A DNA stretch of 64,000 nucleotides from Oscarella lobularis (Eukaryota > Porifera > Homoscleromorpha > Homosclerophorida > Oscarellidae). Shown here piece after piece: positions 58,401 to 64,000 of the stretch. Each line of letters begins with the position of its first letter. Position 1 is the first letter of the stretch. The notes under the pieces were generated by a model that saw only the letters and a list, made by a program, of their open reading frames with translations, was not told where the DNA came from and made no database searches. The position numbers were made by a program, and so were the translations under genes. Where the stretch lies: the NCBI RefSeq assembly GCF_947507565.1, contig NC_089180.1, positions 434,001 through 498,000 on the forward strand. The letters run 5' to 3'.

Positions 58401-59251
58401 TCCTTAGGATCAAAGATTAGGCCCTCAATTTAATAATTAGTCTCTAAGAATCAAAGATTAGGCCCTCAAATTAATATTTAGGCCTAAAGAATTAAAGATT
58501 AGGCCCTCAATTTGATATTTAGTTCCTAAGAATCAAAGATTAGGCCCTCAATTTAATATTTAGGCCCTAAGATTTAAAGATTAGACCCTCAATTTAATAT
58601 TTAGGTCCTTAGAATCAAAGATTAGGCCCTCAATTTAATCTTTAGGCCTTATGAATTAAAGATTAGACTCTCAATTTAATATTTAGGTCCTTAGAATCAA
58701 AGATTAGGCCCTCAATTTAATCTTTAGGCCTTATGAATTAAAGATTAGGCCCTCAATTTAATATTTAGGCTCTAAGAATTAAAGATTAGGCCCTCAATTT
58801 AAACAGAAATTGGATTTTAATGATTCTTTTCTTTCGTTTCTCAGCCTGTTCTTGTTCAGTCCGGATCGTCTGCACGGTTTCTTGAAGATGCAGGTAAGAA
58901 GGATAACGTAAATTGCTTAAAAATTCAAATTTTACTATTATCCTAGCGTGCCACTGGGGGATTCACGTGCACTTAGACAAGTAAGTATCATAGAGACTTC
59001 GGATTTTTATTGATTCTCTGGCCTCAGCTGCACGTGTCCTGTCAGCACGTTGTCGTTGCAAGAGAACGCCGGCGGGGGGACGGAATCGTCCGCTCTTGCC
59101 GTCTTCGATTCCGGTACCTGTTTTCTATTGAAGTTGTGGCGACGTACGTGCAATTGATTTATTTCCAGGATGCGTCTATCATCAGGCGTACGTTCCCGAA
59201 CGCGCCTGCGTTTCTTCCTTCACAAAGAACTTTACTGACGTTCGTAAATGA
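40462..59251 (+). CDS. HPS5: HPS5 homologue (BLOC-2 subunit) spanning a 12.8-kb repeat intron
   Basis: HPS5 is a BLOC-2 subunit in trafficking to lysosome-related organelles. Exons from ATG 40462 encode a WD40 N-terminus ([111 protein letters not shown]). An acidic linker lies at 42750-43900. The helical C-terminus includes [27 protein letters not shown] and [14 protein letters not shown]. Donor 45960 is followed by the 41-bp satellite. The next acceptor at 58844 continues in phase with [16 protein letters not shown], then [28 protein letters not shown], and [16 protein letters not shown], a RING-like Cys/His tail, to TGA 59249-59251. One intron near 45428 uses a GC donor. No frame breaks seen. 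Confidence 0.8.
42507..42682. repeat. Short array (~4 copies) of the 41-bp minisatellite in an upstream HPS5 intron
   Basis: Four copies of the AAGGCCCTCAATTTAATATT / TTAGGCTCTAAGAATYAAAG unit lie in the intron after exon 42276-42500, with the same 41-bp period and orientation as the giant array 3.3 kb downstream. Confidence 0.92.
43985..44048. repeat. Duplicated ~30-bp block with C homopolymers in an HPS5 intron
   Basis: ACTCCTATTGATTTGTAGAG followed by a C run occurs twice (about 43985-44018 with 14 or so C, and about 44022-44047 with 7 C). The long C run is likely to be length-variable. Confidence 0.8.
47284..50030. repeat. Second higher-order repeat in the 41-bp array (offset ~2.2 kb)
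   Basis: The string TTTTGGCCCTTAG, then CCCTCTATTTAATATT, GGCTTTAAGCATC, CCTTCAATTTTTTATT, and CCCACAATTTAATATT occurs from 47284 and again from about 49498. The offset is about 2214 bp, exactly 54 units of 41 bp. The following units (TTCAATTTTTT, AGAATATAAG, AAATTAAAATTTAGG) also match in order. Confidence 0.8.
55561..58060. repeat. Higher-order duplication of ~1.4 kb within the 41-bp array
   Basis: The variant string TTAATCTTTCAATTTAATA followed by TTTACGCCCTAAG and then TTAGCCCCTAAGAATCATAG occurs at about 55588 and again at about 56985. The surrounding units agree variant by variant for over 1 kb. The offset is about 34 units (34 x 41 = 1394 bp), showing a recent unequal-exchange or slippage duplication. 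Confidence 0.85.
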
Positions 59252-59401
59252 ACTATATAATAGATGTAGAAGCCGCTGACAGGTCAGCTGAAAATCACGC
59301 AAAGACGTGACTCCGAATTTTGGCACAGACGCGTCATGCGAAGCCGCTTTGATTGTCATACTCGCGCTACAAACGCATAACAAAATTCCTGTTTATTTGT
59401 A

Positions 59402-59449
59402 GGTCCAAAATCATTCTGTTGGAGTCTCTCAAAGATTAAAGATATAACA
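59402..59449 (+). CDS. Candidate further exon of HPS5 upstream of array B
   Basis: Between TTTGTAG (59401) and GTAAGA (59450) lies 48 nt reading PKSFCWSLSKIKDIT in the phase left by a possible short exon at 59269-59281 (KPLT). That short exon would itself follow HPS5 codons for FTKNFTD if a 30-nt GT-AG intron (about 59239-59268) is removed. In that version HPS5 does not stop at 59251 but runs on, with array B as a further intron. The phases agree at all three joins; whether it is used is unknown. Confidence 0.4.
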
Positions 59450-59454
59450 GGTAA

Positions 59455-62400
59455 GAATAGTTGCAGTAGTTGGAGTAGTTGCAGTAGTTTCAGTCGTTGC
59501 AGTCGTTGCAGTAGTTGCAGTAGTTGCAGTAGTTGGAGTAGTTGCAGTAGTTTCAGTCATTGCAGTAGTTGGAGTAGTTGCAGTAGTTTCAGTCGTTGCA
59601 GTCGTTGCAGTAGTTGCAGTAGTTGCAGTAGTTGGAGTAGTTGCAGTAGTTTCAGTCATTGCAGTAGTTGCAGTAGTTGCAGTCGTTGCAGTCGTTGCAG
59701 TAGTTGCAGTCGTTGCAGTAGTTGTAGTCGTTGCAGTAGTTGCAGTAGTTTCAGTCGTTGCAGTCATTGCAGCCGTTGCAGTAGTTGCAGTCGTTGCAGT
59801 GGTTGCAGTAGTTGTAGTAGTTTCAGTCGTTGCAGTCATTGCAGTCATTGCAGTAGTTGCAGTAGTTTCACTCGTTGCAGTCGTTGCAGTAGTTGCAGTC
59901 GTTGCAGTAGTTGCAGTAGTTGCAGTCGTTGCAGTCATTGCAGTAGTTTCAGTCGTTGCAGTCATTGCAGTCGTTGCAGTAGTTTCAGTCGTTGCAGTAG
60001 TTGTAGTAGTTGCAGTAGTTGCAGTCATTGCAGTAGTTGCAGTAGTTGCAGTAGTTGTAGTAGTTGTAGTAGTTGCAGTAGTTGCAGTAGTTGTAGTAGT
60101 TGCAGTAGTTGCAGTCATTGCAGTAGTTGCAGTAGTTGTAGTAGTTGCAGTAGTTGCAGTAGTTGTAGTAGTTGCAGTAGTTGCAGTCATTGCAGTAGTT
60201 GCAGTAGTTGCAGTAGTTGCAGTAGTTTCAGTCGTTGCAGTCGTTGCAGTCATTGCAGTAGTTGCAGTAGTTGCAGTCATTGCAGTCGTTTCAGTAGTTG
60301 CAGTCGTTGCAGTAGTTGCGGTAGTTTCAGTTGTTGCAGTCATTGCAGTCGTTGCAGTAGTTGACGTCTTTGCAGTCGTTGCAGTCATTGCAGAAGTTGC
60401 AGTAGTTGTAGTAGTTTCAGTCGTTGCAGTCATTGCAGTCGTTGCAGTCGTTGCAGTCATTGCAGTAGTTTCAGTCGTTGCAGTCATTGTAGTAGTTGCA
60501 GTAGTTTCAGTCGTTGCAGTCATTGCAGTAGTTTCAGTCTTGCAGTAGTTTCAGTCGTTGCAGTAGTTGCAGTCATTGCAGTAGTTGCAGTAGTTGCAGT
60601 AGTTGCAGTAGTTTCAGTCATTGCAGTAGTTGCAGTAGTTGGAGTAGTTGCAGTAGTTTCAGTCGTTGCAGTAGTTGCAGTCGTTGCAGTAGTTGCAGTA
60701 GTTGCAGTAGTTGCAGTAGTTGGAGTAGTTGCAGTAGTTTCAGTCGTTGCAGTCGTTGCAGTAGTTGCAGTCGTTGCAGTAGTTGTAGTCGTTGCAGTAG
60801 TTGCAGTAGTTTCAGTCGTTGCAGTCATTGCAGCCGTTGCAGTAGTTGCAGTCGTTGCAGTGGTTGCAGTAGTTGCAGTAGTTTCACTCGTTGCAGTCGT
60901 TGCAGTAGTTTCAGTCGTTGCAGTAGTTGGAGTAGTTGCAGTAGTTGCAGTCATTGCAGTAGTTGCAGTCGTTGCAGTAGTTGCAGTAGTTGCAGTAGTT
61001 TCAGTCATTGCAGTAGTTTCAGTCGTTGCAGTAGTTTCAGTCGTTGCAGTAGTTGTAGTAGTTGCAGTAGTTGCAGTAGTTGCAGTCGTTGCTGTCATTG
61101 CAGTAGTTTCAGTCGTTGCAGTCGTTGCAGTCGTTGCAGTAGTTGCAGTAGTTTCAGTCATTGCAGTCGTTGCAGTAGTTGCAGTCTTTGCGCAGTAGTT
61201 GCAGTAGTTGTAGTAGTTTCAGTCGTTGCAGTCATTGCAGTTGTTGCAGTAGTTGCAGTAGTTTCAGTCATTGCAGTAGTTGCAGTAGTTTCACTCGTTG
61301 CAGTCGTTGCAGTAGTTGCAGTAGTTGCAGTAGTTGCAGTCGTTGCAGTCATTGTAGTAGTTGCAGTAGTTGCAGTCGTTGCAGTAGTTGTAGTAGTTGC
61401 AGTCGTTGCAGTCATTTCAGTCGTTGCAGTAGTTGTAGTAGTTTCAGTCGTTGCAGTCGTTGCAGTCGTTTCAGTAGTTGCAGTAGTTGCAGTAGTTGCA
61501 GTCGTTGCAGTCGTTGCAGCAGTTGTAGTAGTTGCAGTAGTTGCAGTCATTGCAGTAGTTGCAGTAGTTGCAGTAGTTGTAGTAGTTGCAGTAGTTGTAG
61601 TAGTTGCAGTAGTTGCAGTCGTTAGAGTCGTTGCAGTAGTTGCAGTAGTTGCAGTAGTTGCAGTCTTTGTAGTAGTTGCAGTAGTTGTAGTAGTTGCAGT
61701 CGTTGCAGTCATTTCAGTCGTTGCAGTAGTTGTAGTAGTTTCAGTCGTTGCAGTCGTTGCAGTCGTTTCAGTAGTTGCAGTAGTTGTAGTAGTTGCAGTA
61801 GTTGTAGTAGTTGCAGTAGTTGCAGTCATTGCAGTCATTGCAGTAGTTGCAGTAGTTGTCTTTGCAGTAGTTGTAGTAGTTGCAGTCATTGCAGTAGTTG
61901 CAGTCGTTACAGTCGTTGCAGTAGTTTCAGTCGTTGCAGTAGTTGCAGTCGTTGTATGTGTTGCAGTAGTTGCAGTAGTTTCAGTCGTTGCAGTAGTTGC
62001 AGTAGTTGTAGTAGTTGTAGTAGTTGCAGTAGTTGTAGTAGTTGGAGTAGTTGCAGTAGTTTCAGTCTTTGCAGTAGTTTCAGTCGTTGCAGTCATTGCA
62101 GTAGTTGCAGTAGTTTCAGTCGTTGCAGTCATTGCAGTCGTTGCAGTAGGTTGAGTAGTTGCAGTAGTTTCAGTCGTTGCAGTCATTGCAGTAGTTGCAG
62201 TAGTTGCAGTAGTTTCAGTCGTTGCAGTAGTTTCAGTCGTTTCAGTCGTTGCAGTAGTTGGAGTAGTTGCAGTAGTTTCAGTCATTGCAGTAGTTTCAGT
62301 CGTTGCAGTCGTTGCAGTCGTTTCAGTAGTTGCAGTAGTTGTAGTAGTTGCAGTAGTTGTAGTAGTTGCAGTAGTTGCAGTCATTGCAGTCATTGCAGTA

Positions 62401-64000
62401 GTTGCAGTAGTTGTCGTTGCAGTAGTTGTAGTAGTTGCAGTCATTGTAGTAGTTGCAGTCGTTGCAGTCATTGCAGTCGTTGCAGTCATTGTAGTAGTTG
62501 CAGTAGTTGCAGTCATTGCAGTAGTTGTAGTAGTTGTAGTAGTTGCAGTAGTTGTAGTAGTTGGAGTAGTTGCAGTAGTTTCAGTCTTTGCAGTAGTTTC
62601 AGTCGTTGCAGTCATTGCAGTAGTTGCAGTAGTTTCAGTCGTTGCAGTCATTGCAGTCGTTGCAGTAGGTTGAGTAGTTGCAGTAGTTTCAGTCGTTGCA
62701 GTCATTGCAGTAGTTGCAGTAGTTGGAGTAGTTGCAGTAGTTTCAGTCGTTTCAGTCGTTGCAGTAGTTGGAGTAGTTGCAGTAGTTTCAGTCGTTGCAG
62801 TAGTTTCAGTCGTTTCAGTCGTTGCAGTAGTTGGAGTAGTTGCAGTAGTTTCAGTCATTGCAGTAGTTTCAGTCGTTGCAGTCATTGCAGTCGTTTCAGT
62901 AGTTGTAGTCGTTGCAGTAGCTGCAGTAGTTTCAGTCATTGCAGTAGTTGCAGTAGTTGTCGTTGCAGTAGTTGTAGTAGTTGCAGTCATTGCAGTAGTC
63001 TCAGTCGTTACAGTCGTTGCAGTAGTTGCAGTAGTTGCAGTAGTTGCAGTCGTTGTAGTAGTTGCAGTAGTTGCAGTAGTTGCAGTCGTTGCAGTCATTG
63101 TAGTAGTTGCAGTAGTTGCAGTCGTTGCAGTAGTTGTAGTAGTTGCAGTCGTTGCAGTCATTTCAGTCGTTGCAGTAGTTGTAGTAGTTTCAGTCGTTGC
63201 AGTCGTTACAGTCGTTTCAGTAGTTGCAGTAGTTGCAGTCGTTTCAGTAGTTGCAGCAGTTGTACTAGTTGCAGTAGTTGCAGTCATTGCAGTAGTTGCA
63301 GTAGTTGCAGTAGTTGTAGTAGTTGCAGTAGTTGCAGTAGTTGCAGTAGTTGCAGTCGTTGCAGTCGTTGCAGCAGTTGTAGTAGTTTCAGTAGTTGCAG
63401 TCATTGCAGTAGTTGCAGTAGTTGCAGTAGTTGTAGTAGTTGCAGTAGTTGTAGTAGTTGCAGTAGTTGCAGTAGTTGCAGTAGTTTCAGTCGTTGCAGT
63501 CGTTGCAGTCATTGCAGTAGTTGCAGTAGTTGCAGTCATTGCAGTCGTTTCAGTAGTTGCAGTCGTTGCAGTAGTTGCGGTAGTTTCAGTTGTTGCAGTC
63601 ATTGCAGTCGTTGCAGTAGTTGAAGTCTTTGCAGTCGTTGCAGTCATTGCAGAAGTTGCAGTAGTTGTAGTAGTTTCAGTCGTTGCAGTCATTGCAGTCA
63701 TTGCAGTAGTTGCAGTCGTTGCAGTCATTGCTGTAGTTTCAGTCGTTGCAGTCATTGCAGTAGTTTCAGTCATTGCAGTAGTTGCAGTAGTTGCAGTCAT
63801 TGTAGTAGTTGCAGTAGTTGCAGTCATTGCAGTAGTTGCAGTAGTTGCAGTCGTTGCAGTAGTTTCAGTCATTGCAGTCATTGCAGTCATTGCAGTAGTT
63901 GCAGTCATTGCAGTAGTTTCAGTCGTTGCAGTCGTTGCAGTCGTTGCAGTAGTTTCAGTCGTTGCAGTAGTTGGAGTAGTTGCAGTAGTTTCAGTCGTTG
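59455..64000. repeat. 9-bp minisatellite array B (TTGCAGTAG family), >4.5 kb, runs off the window
   Basis: The same 9-bp family as array A, more than 500 units, in the same orientation. Long variant strings are shared with A, for example CAGCCGTTGCAGTAG ... CAGTGGTTGCAG ... GTTTCACTCG at 33590-33690 and at 59765-59880, and GAAGTCTTTGCAGTCG ... CAGAAGTTG at 31510 and 63620. As in A, all frames are open and not coding. It starts five bases after a good GTAAGA donor, so it again sits at an intron start. Confidence 0.97.

Larger units (their letters stand above)
45966..58800. repeat. 12.8-kb array of a 41-bp minisatellite within HPS5
   Basis: About 310 tandem copies of a 41-bp unit built of two similar halves, TAGGCCCTAAGAATYAAAG and TTAGGCCCTCAATTTAATA, each carrying TTAGGCCCT. 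Copies diverge by point changes (YAAAG, TTTTATATT, AATAATTAGG, TCCTTAG) with few indels, and orientation is constant throughout. It begins just after the GT donor of one HPS5 exon and ends about 45 bp before the next exon's acceptor, so it fills one intron. There are stops in all frames, hence no coding. Larger blocks of units recur within it. Confidence 0.97.

Noticed and set aside
45966-58800. Telomere-like TTAGGC strings
   Set aside because: TTAGGC occurs only as part of the 41-bp unit, never as a perfect tandem hexamer, and the array lies inside a gene.
45966-58800. CRISPR array
   Set aside because: Units are contiguous with no unique spacers, diverge gradually, and the host is a eukaryote.
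59429-63908. Open frame of 916 codons and others in array B
   Set aside because: Same reason as array A: a by-product of a stop-free 9-bp repeat.

Overview
The window reads as nuclear DNA of an early-branching animal, most likely a sponge (inference). The evidence is GT-AG introns of about 25-100 bp, tightly packed genes on both strands, motile-cilium genes (CFAP46, CFAP57, IFT80 homologues), Eph-type receptor tyrosine kinase sequence, an insulin-receptor-substrate-like adaptor, HPS5, and a TKL kinase-Kelch protein. I saw no bacterial operons, rRNA, tRNA or CRISPR. Gene names rest on motif recognition by eye, not on a search.

Layout. 1-2.1 kb: 5' half of NCAPD2 (-). 2.8-4.0 kb: an unrecognised multi-exon gene (-). 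4.0-4.6 kb: a GLxLG-repeat protein (+). 4.8-7.8 kb: a truncated Eph-like kinase and, upstream on the same strand, an apparently complete 482-aa IRS-like PH-PTB adaptor (-). 8.5-12.6 kb: a disordered N-terminal fragment (+), then CFAP46 and UBA1 fragments joined to each other (-). 13.4-19.4 kb: EEP nuclease-like fragment (-), a decayed RRM1 copy (+), a LIAS 5' part (+), and an SNX / IFT80 / MCCC1 mosaic (+). 19.4-21.9 kb: PGS1 and AMMECR1 fragments (-), beta-lactamase-like and CFAP57 fragments (+). 22.2-27.3 kb: intact TAX1BP1/CALCOCO-like gene (+), TMEM185-like gene (-), FAM124-like gene (+). 27.6-30.0 kb: GPATCH11-like (-), MSK C-terminal exon and DsbA-like exons (-). 30.3-31.2 kb: CaMK-like kinase N-half (+). 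31.3-36.8 kb: a 9-bp minisatellite. 36.8-40.3 kb: PPxY membrane protein (+), TKL kinase-coiled-coil-Kelch gene (-), intact SDHAF2 (-). 40.5-59.3 kb: HPS5 (+), whose introns hold a short and a 12.8-kb array of the same 41-bp minisatellite. 59.45-64 kb: a second 9-bp minisatellite running off the window.

Two themes stand out. First, many genes here are pieces: at least six joins put exons of unrelated conserved genes next to each other on one strand, sometimes inside one exon, and several frames break by one base, often in a homopolymer. This is either a real graveyard of deletion-fused genes or an assembly/sequencing artefact; the sequence alone cannot decide. Second, about 23 kb of the 64 kb is tandem repeat, apparently lying within introns. 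The most informative intact genes are the IRS-like adaptor, the TAX1BP1-like receptor, SDHAF2 and HPS5.
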